Source: Xenorhabdus khoisanae
GTDB taxonomy: Bacteria; Pseudomonadota; Gammaproteobacteria; Enterobacterales; Enterobacteriaceae
Assembly: GCF_001037465.1 (NCBI RefSeq)
Contig: NZ_LFCV01000002.1
Location: 1 to 64,000, forward strand
Reading direction: 5' to 3'
Length of the DNA stretch: 64,000 bases
The stretch's first letter is position 1. Every line of letters begins with the position of its first letter. Positions 52,996 through 61,096 of this stretch are shown in pieces. The position numbers and the translations under genes are program-made. The notes under the pieces are model-generated. The model did not search any database, was not told the DNA's origin, and was given only the letters and a program-made list of their open reading frames with translations.

Positions 52996-53445
52996 ATGCA
53001 TGAATCCTTAACAATTGCATTGCTTCAAGCGAGAGAAACCGCGATGGGTTTTTTTCGGCCTATTTTGAAGAGCTATAATTTAACTGAACAGCAGTGGCGT
53101 ATTATTCGTGTACTTGCAAGTAGCCGTTCTATTGATTTTCATGATTTAGCTTGTCTCACTTGTATCCTGCGTCCAAGCCTGACAGGCATTTTGACACGTA
53201 TGGAGCGTGACGGGCTTATCTTCCGCCTGAAGCCTATGAATGATCAGCGTAAGCTGTATGTTTCTTTGACTCCGGCTGGGCAGGAACTCTATGAGCAGGC
53301 AAAAGGGCAGGTTGCTGATGGTTATAAGGCGATTGAAAACGCTTTTTCTCCAGAAAAATTGGCCCAGCTTTTAGGCTTATTGGATGAATTTATTGCTATC
53401 GGGAATCTCTCTCAAGAAGATTTGGATGAAGAACGCGAACTATAG
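52996..53445 (+). CDS. hpaR: MarR-family repressor of the hpa catabolic operon
   Basis: A 149-residue winged-helix protein. LTEQQWRIIRVLASS, FHDLACLTCILRPSLTGILTRMERDGLI and the wing RLKPMNDQRKLYVSLTPAGQELYE match HpaR. It represses the divergent hpaG-E-D-F-H-I operon until a pathway substrate binds. A second TTATTAATGTATTAATAA site lies 10 bp past its stop. Confidence 0.93.
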   Translation: MHESLTIALLQARETAMGFFRPILKSYNLTEQQWRIIRVLASSRSIDFHDLACLTCILRPSLTGILTRMERDGLIFRLKPMNDQRKLYVSLTPAGQELYEQAKGQVADGYKAIENAFSPEKLAQLLGLLDEFIAIGNLSQEDLDEEREL

Positions 53446-53454
53446 ATTGATAGT

Positions 53455-53472
53455 TTATTAATGTATTAATAA
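53455..53472. promoter_or_regulatory. Second HpaR-like palindrome downstream of hpaR
   Basis: TTATTAATGTATTAATAA differs by one base from the perfect palindrome at 52653-52670. A further similar half (GATTAATACATTAA) follows at about 53480. Confidence 0.5.
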
Positions 53473-53531
53473 GTTAATTGATTAATACATTAAGTGTAAT
53501 ATCAAATCAAATGTAATATTAAATATAGTAT

Positions 53532-53592
53532 AAAGGCCGCCGTAATGAATTGCATAGGGACATGGGTGCAGTATATTGCGGCGGCTTTTCTG
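53532..53592 (+). terminator. Long hairpin between hpaR and the alcohol dehydrogenase gene
   Basis: AAAGGCCGCCGTAAT (53532-53546) faces ATTGCGGCGGCTTTT (about 53574-53588) with an inner TGCA/TGCA pairing; CTGTTTT follows. It probably serves both convergent genes. Confidence 0.6.
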
Positions 53593-53640
53593 TTTTATAT
53601 TAGGGGAAATACTTTAAGAACGCCGGTGTTTCTTCCCCCG

Positions 53641-54678
53641 TTATGCTGACAAGACAATTTTCAATGCCTTCTCTTGGGCTGCATTACCAAATACTTCATA
53701 AGCAGCTTCTATCTCACTCAATGGATAATGATGAGTGACCAGCTTTTCAGGTGCAATTTTGCCGGATTGGACGCTTTTCAGCAGCATGGGAGTACTGCTT
53801 GTATTTACCAGTCCAGTGGTAATGGTAATGTTTTTGATCCAGAGACTTTCCAGATGCAGGTCAACGGATTTGCCGTGGACACCAACATTGGCAATGAATC
53901 CACCTGCGGCGATGATGTCCTGACATATTTTGAACGTTGCGGGGATCCCCACACACTCAATGGCGACGTCTACACCAATACCGTCAGTCAGTTTGTTGAT
54001 GATTTCTACTACGTTTTGTTTTGTCGGGTTGATAACCGTGTTAGCACCAAACTGCCGGGCGACACTAAGGCGGTTATCATCAGTATCGATCATGATGATA
54101 TGTGCCGGGGAGTAAAATTGTGATGCCAGTAATGCTGATAACCCGACTGGCCCCGCGCCAATTAAGGCGATAGTCTGTCCCGGTTGGACCCTGCCATTGA
54201 TAACACCAATTTCAAGGCCCGTTGGCAGGATGTCACTGAGCATTAATGCCGCTTCTTCATCGACACCTCCCGGCAGACGATGCAGGCTATTATCAGCATG
54301 GGGAATCCGTACTTTCTCTGCCTGTGTCCCATCAATTTTATGCCCCAGGATCCAGCCACCATCTTTACAGTGTGCATAAAGCTGGCGTTTACAATAGGAA
54401 CAACTACCACAGACGGTGATACAGGAAATAATCACCTTGTCACCGACTTTGATATTGCGGACCGACTCCCCAATTGATTCAACGATCCCAATACCTTCAT
54501 GGCCCAATGTCCGGCCTTGCCCGACAGTGGGAACGTCTCCCTTGAGGATATGCAGATCTGTGCCACAGATGGTAGTTTTGACGATGCGGACGATAGCATC
54601 TGTTGGTTCAACGAGTTGGGGTGGTGCTTTTTCTTCCCAGCGTTTTTTTCCGGCTCCGTGATAAACAAGTGCTTTCAT
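53641..54678 (-). CDS. Zinc-dependent alcohol dehydrogenase (MDR family)
   Basis: A 345-residue medium-chain dehydrogenase. The catalytic zinc set is Cys in TICGTDLHIL and His-Glu in LGHEGIGIVE. The structural zinc loop is CGSCSYCKRQLYAHC. The Rossmann motif is ALIGAGPVGLSALLASQ and NAD-type Asp lies in MIDTDDNRL. It resembles the propanol-preferring or secondary alcohol dehydrogenases. It lies next to the hpa cluster but there is no evidence that it belongs to it. It is divergent from the SDR gene. Confidence 0.85.
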   Translation of the reverse strand: MKALVYHGAGKKRWEEKAPPQLVEPTDAIVRIVKTTICGTDLHILKGDVPTVGQGRTLGHEGIGIVESIGESVRNIKVGDKVIISCITVCGSCSYCKRQLYAHCKDGGWILGHKIDGTQAEKVRIPHADNSLHRLPGGVDEEAALMLSDILPTGLEIGVINGRVQPGQTIALIGAGPVGLSALLASQFYSPAHIIMIDTDDNRLSVARQFGANTVINPTKQNVVEIINKLTDGIGVDVAIECVGIPATFKICQDIIAAGGFIANVGVHGKSVDLHLESLWIKNITITTGLVNTSSTPMLLKSVQSGKIAPEKLVTHHYPLSEIEAAYEVFGNAAQEKALKIVLSA

Positions 54679-55036
54679 ATAACCCCCTTCACAGGTGATG
54701 GTTGTGGTTTTATGGTGTTAAGAATCACAGTAATCCAGTACACAATTTACGTTATCTGCTGCTAAAGTTTAGCAGATGTAAATGTTTTCGATCTTCAGTG
54801 TGCTCTCTGAGTCAGTTGTGAAATAGAACATGACGAATATGTTCAGGAAAACGCTCGTATTTGAAACATGATTAAAGTTTTTTCAGATAGTACAAAAAAT
54901 AGCACAAAACAGTAGAACTATGGTGAAAATTATCAAGTAAGATTGGCTTTCTAAACAGTGAATTATCGATAAATCTGACCGATAGAGTGACGGTTTCTCA
55001 CCCCCGCTTTATAACCGATATAAGGATAGCCACATA
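54679..55036. other. Divergent intergenic region
   Basis: A 358-bp region between the alcohol dehydrogenase and SDR genes. No coding frame is supported. The SDR ribosome-binding site AAGGATAG is clear at its right end; promoters are not identified. Confidence 0.5.
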
Positions 55037-55801
55037 ATGTTTAATGAAGCCAGCGGAACAAGCAAGTTAAAAGGTAAGCGAGTTGTCGTAACAGGCGGAG
55101 GCCGCGATTTTGGGCAAGCAGTTTCTGTTTGGTTAGCGCGTGAAGGGGCGTATGTTGATCTCTGTGCCCGCCAATTAACTGGTGCGGAAGCAACCTGTGA
55201 GATTATTCGTCGTGAAGGTGGTACGGCCCGGGGTTATCAGTGTGATATGAGTGATGCTGATTCTGTTCGCGACTTTGCCAGTCAATTACTGCAAGACGAA
55301 CAACCCATTGACATCCTGATATTAAGTGCCGCCCAATGGCTGGAAGGGCATTTGGGGGAGGGGGACAGTGACGCTGATATCGTTAGCACTGTGAATTCCG
55401 GTATAACCGGTTCTATCCTGCTGACCAAAGCATTACTGCCGAGCCTGCGTCAGTCACAAGGCGCAGATATCGTTGCTATGGTATCGGTTTGTGGCATTCC
55501 TCAATTTACTGAATCCGTTGCTCATCCGGCATTTTTTGCCGCTAAACATGCCATGGGCGGCTTTAGCCAGAATTTAGCTCATCACCTGAGCAAAGAAAAC
55601 ATTCGCGTAACCGGGCTTTATCCCCCTGATTTTGAACTTAATGGTTTTGATGAAGTATTGGATGACCATAAAACCATGGGAGAGAAAATGCTGAATGGCC
55701 GTTCTGTGTGGGAAACGCTACGGTTTGTGATCACCCAACCCCGCAGTTGCCATATTAAAGCCGTTTACTTTCAGGGACCGACTTTTAAGGATTTTGAATA
55801 G
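55037..55801 (+). CDS. Short-chain dehydrogenase/reductase fold protein lacking the catalytic Tyr
   Basis: A 254-residue protein. The cofactor motif VVTGGGRDFGQAVSVWLA (TGxxxxxG) and the acidic DLCAR segment indicate a Rossmann fold. The active-site stretch after MVSVCG reads HPAFFAAKHAMGGF, so the YxxxK motif is FxxxK: Phe replaces the Tyr while Lys stays. The following AHHLSKENIRVTGLYPPDF is normal for SDRs. Either the enzyme is inactive or uses another base. It follows the hpa region and precedes the PVC payload genes, which are convergent with it. Confidence 0.75.
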   Translation: MFNEASGTSKLKGKRVVVTGGGRDFGQAVSVWLAREGAYVDLCARQLTGAEATCEIIRREGGTARGYQCDMSDADSVRDFASQLLQDEQPIDILILSAAQWLEGHLGEGDSDADIVSTVNSGITGSILLTKALLPSLRQSQGADIVAMVSVCGIPQFTESVAHPAFFAAKHAMGGFSQNLAHHLSKENIRVTGLYPPDFELNGFDEVLDDHKTMGEKMLNGRSVWETLRFVITQPRSCHIKAVYFQGPTFKDFE

Positions 55802-55890
55802 TGTAAAAGCTGTTTTAATGAAGCTCACCCTGCAACGCAGGGTGAATTTATACTGTTGATTGTCAGAAATCTCTTTATTCCACAGGCTTT

Positions 55891-56940
55891 TTACAGTCTG
55901 GTCTCTTCATCACGTTCCATTAAGCTCCTGTTATATTGATTAATTGTCTCCATAAATTTTGAAGTTGCACTACCGGAATCGCCTACGTAATCTGCGCTGA
56001 TTATTCCGGCAGGAAGCTGGGCAACAGCTTTGATCAATGGGTCTCTGTTTCCAAACAAATATCTTTTTACTCCTGAAGTAAATTGCCCACGCCCTACGGA
56101 AGCAACAGGGATATTGGTCTGCATAATATTGAGTTTGTCAGGTACTGGATTCTCATGGAATTTAAGAAGGAAATTCGCTGTTTCTTCTGCGTTCGCTCTG
56201 TTAGCCCACTTTGTGTTAACACTTTCTTTATAACCCCAATGTGGTTCTGTTCCATCATATTTCTTTCTATCAACCATGATCCCTATGTTTTTTCCTTTAT
56301 CCAGTAAATCGACCATCGCCTCACCTAAACTCGACGTATCATCAAGTGTAATAAGACGCTGCTGGTGGCCTTCGAGAATACTTTGTAAAAATGTATTTGA
56401 AGACGCGGCTGCGGAAGATTGCCCTTTTTCCCCTTTAAATACGAGTTTGAGTAAGTAAAAGTGATTGGTATCTCCTGCCGCATATTCCAAGAGCGATTTC
56501 ACATCCGAAACGGCATCACTGCCTGCAACGCTGGGGCCATGGAAGAAGCTAAATGAGCCATCTTTATTTTGCGCAACCCGAATATCGAAATATCTGGCTC
56601 CTGCTTCTGCTTGTTGCCTCAACGTTCGATTTTGGGTTTTAAATGCCGCAGGAAGCAGTGACCCTAAGCTACTGGCAAATCCGGATTTTCTCCTACTATA
56701 AGCATAAGTTCCCGCATCATGGCTACCCAGCATGGCTATCTCAGATAATTTGGTACCAGCAGGTAACTTACTGTGATTGACATAGTGGCCTTGTTTAAAT
56801 TCATTGGTGAGGAGCGGTGTTGCTGTTTCCTGCTGTGAGGCAGAATCCAGATCTTGAACAGTAAATTGATTAATAGTCGAAGTATTATGTAAAGGATTTT
56901 TTGAATACTTTCTTTTTTCTTTATTTTCATATACGGGCAT
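55891..56940 (-). CDS. PVC effector candidate with PI-PLC X fold
   Basis: A 349-residue protein. Residues 1-60 are a polar, low-complexity leader (MPVYENKEKRKYSKNPLHNT...) like those of PVC cargo proteins. The PI-PLC X-type TIM barrel follows: MLGSHDAGTYAYSR (first catalytic His), AGARYFDIRVAQ (Asp-Arg), FFHG (second His) and NIGIMVDRKK. It is predicted to cleave phosphatidylinositol-type lipids in the target cell. There is no secretion signal. It is last in the minus-strand payload region downstream of pvc16. Confidence 0.75.
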   Translation of the reverse strand: MPVYENKEKRKYSKNPLHNTSTINQFTVQDLDSASQQETATPLLTNEFKQGHYVNHSKLPAGTKLSEIAMLGSHDAGTYAYSRRKSGFASSLGSLLPAAFKTQNRTLRQQAEAGARYFDIRVAQNKDGSFSFFHGPSVAGSDAVSDVKSLLEYAAGDTNHFYLLKLVFKGEKGQSSAAASSNTFLQSILEGHQQRLITLDDTSSLGEAMVDLLDKGKNIGIMVDRKKYDGTEPHWGYKESVNTKWANRANAEETANFLLKFHENPVPDKLNIMQTNIPVASVGRGQFTSGVKRYLFGNRDPLIKAVAQLPAGIISADYVGDSGSATSKFMETINQYNRSLMERDEETRL

Positions 56941-57167
56941 AACTATTCCTTAATATTTTTAATGGGGCTTCAATTTTTTTACATGTTTAATGAGAATATG
57001 GCGATTTATATGGGCAATACGTGGTTTAAGTGATTGTTATTTTAATAAATGGCAGTAAAAACAAATTAGCAATAATGATTGAAATTAATTCTATTATTAG
57101 GCCGAAAAATAGTTTGTGTATTACTATTTTGCTATGAGACCTTGTTCAGGTTCACAGAGGGAGTCAT

Positions 57168-58076
57168 TTATTGACTTAGTGACTGGGAACGATCGCGTTT
57201 TGCGACCTGCTTAGAAAAATTGCTGCCTGCACTGCTGACCGTTCCCGTAATCACATTAGCTGGTGATTGAATGATACCCGAGCAGTTATGGCAAGCCGGG
57301 AAGTCTTGCCCGGCGTTCGCTGTGGTCAATCGTTTGGTGAAAATTGATGATTGAAGCATTGCCTTAATATAACGCATACTAAAGGGCTCAGGGGACTGGC
57401 CTGCATCCTCATCTGCTTTAATAAATAACTGGTTTAATGCCTGTACTTCGGCATGCAAACCGGCAATCCCTGCCATTGTTGGTAAGATGTTCCCGTTATG
57501 TTTAATATGCTCTTCAACCAATTGTTGGGTCATTGGGTGTAGCGTTTGCCCATTTTTTTTATACATATCCTGTAATCCTTTGATAAATTCGAAAGTATTG
57601 GTTACCCGATATTCATTTGCCATATTATTTCTAAATATATCTTCGATATCATAGGAAAGTTTATTTCTCCATGGTCCTATCGGTCTGTTTATTTCGATAG
57701 TTTTTTGGGGAATTAATTCCACACCCCAAAACAATTTTCCGGGGGCTAAGTTATAATTGTTATCTTTAAAGTTAACAAACTCATCTTGATAGCTGTTGAT
57801 ATGTGAGTAGCCGGCATGGGCAGCAAAGTTTTTTAATGCCTTTTTAGCATATTTTTTTTTCTCTGATGGTTTTTGCTTGAGCGGAGAGGGTTGTTTGGAT
57901 TCCTCAAGAATTGAGTCTGTTTTATTCTGGAATCTCGTCATGACAGAAGACAAATCGCGCTGATAGGCAGCAGAGACTTCCGCTGTATCGGGTATATCAA
58001 GATGCAAAGCTTCCAATGCCGTATTCGATTCTTGCCTTTTTCTATAAACCATCTTGTTATCATAACCGTATATCAT
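57168..58076 (-). CDS. PVC effector candidate with a cytidine-deaminase-like toxin domain
   Basis: A 302-residue protein. The N-terminal 100 residues are polar and basic. The C-terminal domain has the zinc-site motifs LHAEVQALN (His208, Glu210) and FPACHNCSGII (Cys262, Cys265), the H-A-E plus C-x-x-C set of deaminase toxins such as the YwqJ-like group. A Ser/Thr-rich tail follows. No immunity gene is next to it, which fits a toxin aimed at eukaryotes. Its start overlaps the stop of the upstream ADP-ribosyltransferase fragment by 4 bp. Target (nucleic acid or free base) unknown. Confidence 0.72.
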   Translation of the reverse strand: MIYGYDNKMVYRKRQESNTALEALHLDIPDTAEVSAAYQRDLSSVMTRFQNKTDSILEESKQPSPLKQKPSEKKKYAKKALKNFAAHAGYSHINSYQDEFVNFKDNNYNLAPGKLFWGVELIPQKTIEINRPIGPWRNKLSYDIEDIFRNNMANEYRVTNTFEFIKGLQDMYKKNGQTLHPMTQQLVEEHIKHNGNILPTMAGIAGLHAEVQALNQLFIKADEDAGQSPEPFSMRYIKAMLQSSIFTKRLTTANAGQDFPACHNCSGIIQSPANVITGTVSSAGSNFSKQVAKRDRSQSLSQ

Positions 58077-58258
58077 ATCTTTTTTCCTGAAAATATATCT
58101 TTTATATCTGTATCTATGTTGGCATCAGAGGAAATATCACTTAGCAAGACATAGGTATTTTTGCCATCTCGCTTGATCGCATGAACCTTGAAGGTGGCTC
58201 TGCTGGGGAAAAGGATTTCTGCCTGTCCAGCTGGTGGTTCGTGATACTTTTCCTTCAA
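58073..58258 (-). pseudogene. C-terminal fragment of an ADP-ribosyltransferase effector
   Basis: A 61-codon frame with only a TTG start and a stop nine bases further upstream. It reads PPAGQAEILFPSRATFKVHA then TYVLLSDIS. This is the ARTT-loop end of ADP-ribosyltransferases, where Q-x-E (Gln-Ala-Glu) stands for the E/Q-x-E catalytic motif. The front of the domain is absent. Together with the leader frame at 58329-58418 it looks like one effector gene that lost its middle. Confidence 0.6.
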
Positions 58259-58328
58259 CGTTTTATTTTAATTCAACTTGAATGCACTTTCTTCAAGTGC
58301 ATTATTGTATTGTTAGGTATCCGCGATA

Positions 58329-58418
58329 TTAGTTCCCTGAGTTGAGAAGATTGCTATCGGTAGAATGTTTTTGTACAGAAGTCTTTTCTTCTGCTGCTTC
58401 TCTAAGATATTTAGGCAT
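58329..58418 (-). pseudogene. PVC-type leader peptide frame, remnant of a broken effector
   Basis: It encodes MPKYLREAAEEKTSVQKHST and nine more residues. The MP(K/R)Y start and polar sequence resemble the N-terminal packaging leaders of known PVC cargoes. It stops at 58329, 70 bp before the ADP-ribosyltransferase fragment. It is likely the 5' end of the same broken gene. Confidence 0.45.
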
Positions 58419-58513
58419 GTTAAATTTACTTTTTAATTTATGTATATAATGAAATCTATTGAATATGATTCAATAGTTATCTGAAATATATTTTTATCTA
58501 TCTTGTTATTTTA

Positions 58514-58822
58514 TTATGTTAAGTCATTATGTTGTTTTTTATAAATTTCACAATAGGGTGATTTATGATTCTTGTAATCATTTTCGATATTTTTAAGTTG
58601 TTCATAAATTGATAACACTTTATTGTATAGACACTCCCCTTCTTCCGTTAGAACTAATCCTTGGTTTTTTCTGACAAAGAGTTTTACACCTAATGAGAAC
58701 TCCAATTTTTTTAAGCTTCGGCTAATTGGAGACTGTGTAATAAAAAGCTCCTTTGTTGCCTTATTTATTGATTTATTTTTGGCTACGACAATAAAATTTG
58801 CTAAGTCTTTTGAAATAAACAC
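58514..58822 (-). CDS. LysR-type helix-turn-helix-only protein
   Basis: A 102-residue protein. Residues 1-65 are a complete LysR winged-helix (LANFIVVAKNKSINKATKEL, FITQSPISRSLKKLEFSLGVKLFVR, GLVLTEEGECLYNKV). The usual 200-residue effector-binding domain is replaced by a short coiled tail (SIYEQLKNIENDYKNHK). It may be a truncated pseudogene or a small regulator of the payload genes. It lies inside the effector region and is strongly AT-rich. Confidence 0.65.
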   Translation of the reverse strand: MFISKDLANFIVVAKNKSINKATKELFITQSPISRSLKKLEFSLGVKLFVRKNQGLVLTEEGECLYNKVLSIYEQLKNIENDYKNHKSPYCEIYKKQHNDLT

Positions 58823-59184
58823 CTATACTCCTTTTTAAATTCAATAGGACTTATTCCTGGTGTTATGAAATTATTAATAAATTTGTTACATTTTTATTTT
58901 AATTACATGATTTGATGTGGTAATTCATCACAGTGGAAATTATTAATTGTGCAATAATCATATATAGACATTAATATTTGTCAACAATTGAATATAAGAA
59001 TTATTACATTAATTAATATGATTTTTAAATAAATAAACCTTATTAAATAACAATAAAATGTTCATGGAATATGATAAATAAACCTTGTTATTCATAAGAT
59101 TAATTTAAATGTTATTAGAGCTAGGTTTGGCTGATAAGCGATATCATTATGTTAAAAGCAGGCAAATTACTCTTGAGTGACTAA
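58823..59184. other. AT-rich gap inside the payload region
   Basis: A 362-bp stretch with very low GC. No coding frame is supported on either strand. It should contain the promoter of the LysR-type gene. Confidence 0.5.
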
Positions 59185-60051
59185 TCACCTTCTATAGGGT
59201 TTTAAGTTGCTCATCGGAATAGTCGTTAAAAATGACATTTCAGCATCATTAACTGGCCCATGATTCAGGGCGATTATTGTTGCGTCTGCGAGATTTTGTG
59301 TATCCAAATGAATGGAAGGTTTCATATTTCCCGTTCTTCCATTGGGTAATGGAACCAATTTCCCTTTATCTACCCCAAATTCATAGAGCTCCATTGATAT
59401 TTCATAAAGTGGAGCTCCTGAGCTTTGTCCACCTGCTTCAGTATTGACTGCGGTAGAAACCCAAACAGTTGAGCGATCTTTGGTATATTTTATAAATGTG
59501 GAAAGATCACTCAACTTAGGTGTTCCTCCTTTTTTCCATTTATTAATTTCATCAATAATATGTTTGGGTAAACTTTCTACATTGTCATTACCCAAGAATA
59601 CGCTGGCAAATTTTCTCGCTTTTTCACTATCAAGATGTACCCAAGCCTTAAATCCCTCTGGGCTACTTTTTTGTAACTCTTCAAAACTTCGGTTATCTGC
59701 TCGATATAATGTAAATGATTTTTTTACACCATTTGTTGGCGCAGAGGTTGATGTTGGTGTCACTTTTGGGTTTTGTGTATTACTGGTAAATGTTTTGGTA
59801 GCTGCGCTGACAGGAGTGATTATCTCTGAGGCAATAGGTGCTTTTGTAGCCTGTTGAAATGGTCCTGTCTTCGAAAGTGAATGTAATGGACGAGGAGCAA
59901 CACGTGGGCGCACGGTTTGCGAATTAAGCTGCTGAAAGTTTTTTCTCAATTCCGCTATTCTTGGTGTTATTGCATGATCACCATTGACAGTATTTTGGGT
60001 AGGACGAGGGGAATGATTTTTCTTCTCTTCTTTCTGTTTTAAACTATACAC
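59185..60051 (-). CDS. PVC effector with a TccC3-type ADP-ribosyltransferase domain
   Basis: A 288-residue protein. Residues 1-105 are a polar Pro/Thr/Ser-rich leader with no signal peptide. Residues about 110-288 form an Arg-Ser-Glu ADP-ribosyltransferase: SFTLYRADNRSFEEL (Arg117), STVWVSTAVNTEAGGQSSGA (Ser199) and NHGPVNDAEMSFLTTIP (Glu271; D-x-E rather than E-x-E). This segment matches nearly line by line the toxin C-terminus of Photorhabdus TccC3 as I remember it; TccC3 modifies actin at Thr148. No RHS core is attached. It is the first payload gene, 56 bp after pvc16, so it is probably loaded in the PVC tube. Confidence 0.85.
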   Translation of the reverse strand: MYSLKQKEEKKNHSPRPTQNTVNGDHAITPRIAELRKNFQQLNSQTVRPRVAPRPLHSLSKTGPFQQATKAPIASEIITPVSAATKTFTSNTQNPKVTPTSTSAPTNGVKKSFTLYRADNRSFEELQKSSPEGFKAWVHLDSEKARKFASVFLGNDNVESLPKHIIDEINKWKKGGTPKLSDLSTFIKYTKDRSTVWVSTAVNTEAGGQSSGAPLYEISMELYEFGVDKGKLVPLPNGRTGNMKPSIHLDTQNLADATIIALNHGPVNDAEMSFLTTIPMSNLKPYRR

Positions 60052-60107
60052 AATAATACTCCGATTTAAATAAACTGTTATTTAATGAGCTATGGAAAAG
60101 CAATAAA

Positions 60108-61013
60108 TTAAATGCCGAAAAGATGGTTTTTTTCTATATCCTTAATCCTGATTCCATAATTATCGACTGTAGTAACAATTTTGTTGTCATTTAACCAGCG
60201 ATCAAAAATTTTATTGATATCCTGTAGATATTTCTGATGGGTAATACCTGATACAGACAAGGATATGGAAATTTCTGCTGAATTGTCTGGAGTTATAGCC
60301 TTTTTCATTGTTAATAGTTCAACTTTGCTCAGTGCCAGCCTGATATTCTCTTCACTTTCTGATTCTGTAACAGGTTGTATCTGTAGTTCCGTAATCAATA
60401 ATTCTCGCAAAGTATGGCTAATCTTTTCCTGACTGAGTGATGCAATTTGTTCCACTGTAGAAGAAATGGTGCTTACCGGCGTCGCCTTATCCTGCTTATC
60501 GGTGAGGCTAATCGGTATTGTCACTGAGTAATTTAAAGAAAGTCGGGGGCGATTCCCCAGTGATTGCCAAAAATTCCCTAAACTGTTTAAACTTTCTTTC
60601 GGGGGGACAACCTGAGTATAAGCACCGGGAATACCTGCCAATTGGCGATTATTAATCAGAGCATTCAAGACTTGTGACATGACTTTTATTGCCTGATTAT
60701 CCGGTAGACATTCTGAGCTGTTGGAATCGGTTGCTGGTTGAGCCGATTCCCAATAGGTAATCAGGTAATTACATTTAATATTGACCCAACCCGGCAATAA
60801 TCTCCCTGAAGTGGCATTAAACACTCTGGATTCTGTCGAACGAAGCTGTAGATCTTCGTGGATATCATACAGAAAGACACTCACCATCGCATCAGATTGC
60901 ACGGTATCTAATTCAGGTAAGTCAAAACGAATTGCAATTTTATTATCCAGATATTTCTCCAGCATAGTTTTCATTGCGTTATTGACATCAATAATGGTTT
61001 GCGTTTTTAACAT
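60108..61013 (-). CDS. pvc16: PVC tube terminator/cap protein Pvc16 (DUF4255 family)
   Basis: A 301-residue protein. The start LKTQTIIDVNNAMKTMLEKYL, VSVFLYDIHEDLQLRSTESR, LPGWVNIKCNYLITYWES and PRLSLNYSVTIPISL match the DUF4255 tail-terminator family of Afp/PVC/MAC systems. It caps the contractile sheath and tube. It is the last structural gene of the cluster and follows pvc15 by 83 bp. Confidence 0.9.
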   Translation of the reverse strand: MLKTQTIIDVNNAMKTMLEKYLDNKIAIRFDLPELDTVQSDAMVSVFLYDIHEDLQLRSTESRVFNATSGRLLPGWVNIKCNYLITYWESAQPATDSNSSECLPDNQAIKVMSQVLNALINNRQLAGIPGAYTQVVPPKESLNSLGNFWQSLGNRPRLSLNYSVTIPISLTDKQDKATPVSTISSTVEQIASLSQEKISHTLRELLITELQIQPVTESESEENIRLALSKVELLTMKKAITPDNSAEISISLSVSGITHQKYLQDINKIFDRWLNDNKIVTTVDNYGIRIKDIEKNHLFGI

Positions 61014-61096
61014 AAAAAATCCTCTTAATTTATAATGGTAATAACAATTAACCTATCAGTACATTTAATTGTTAGATATTTGCATTGCTATAAATT

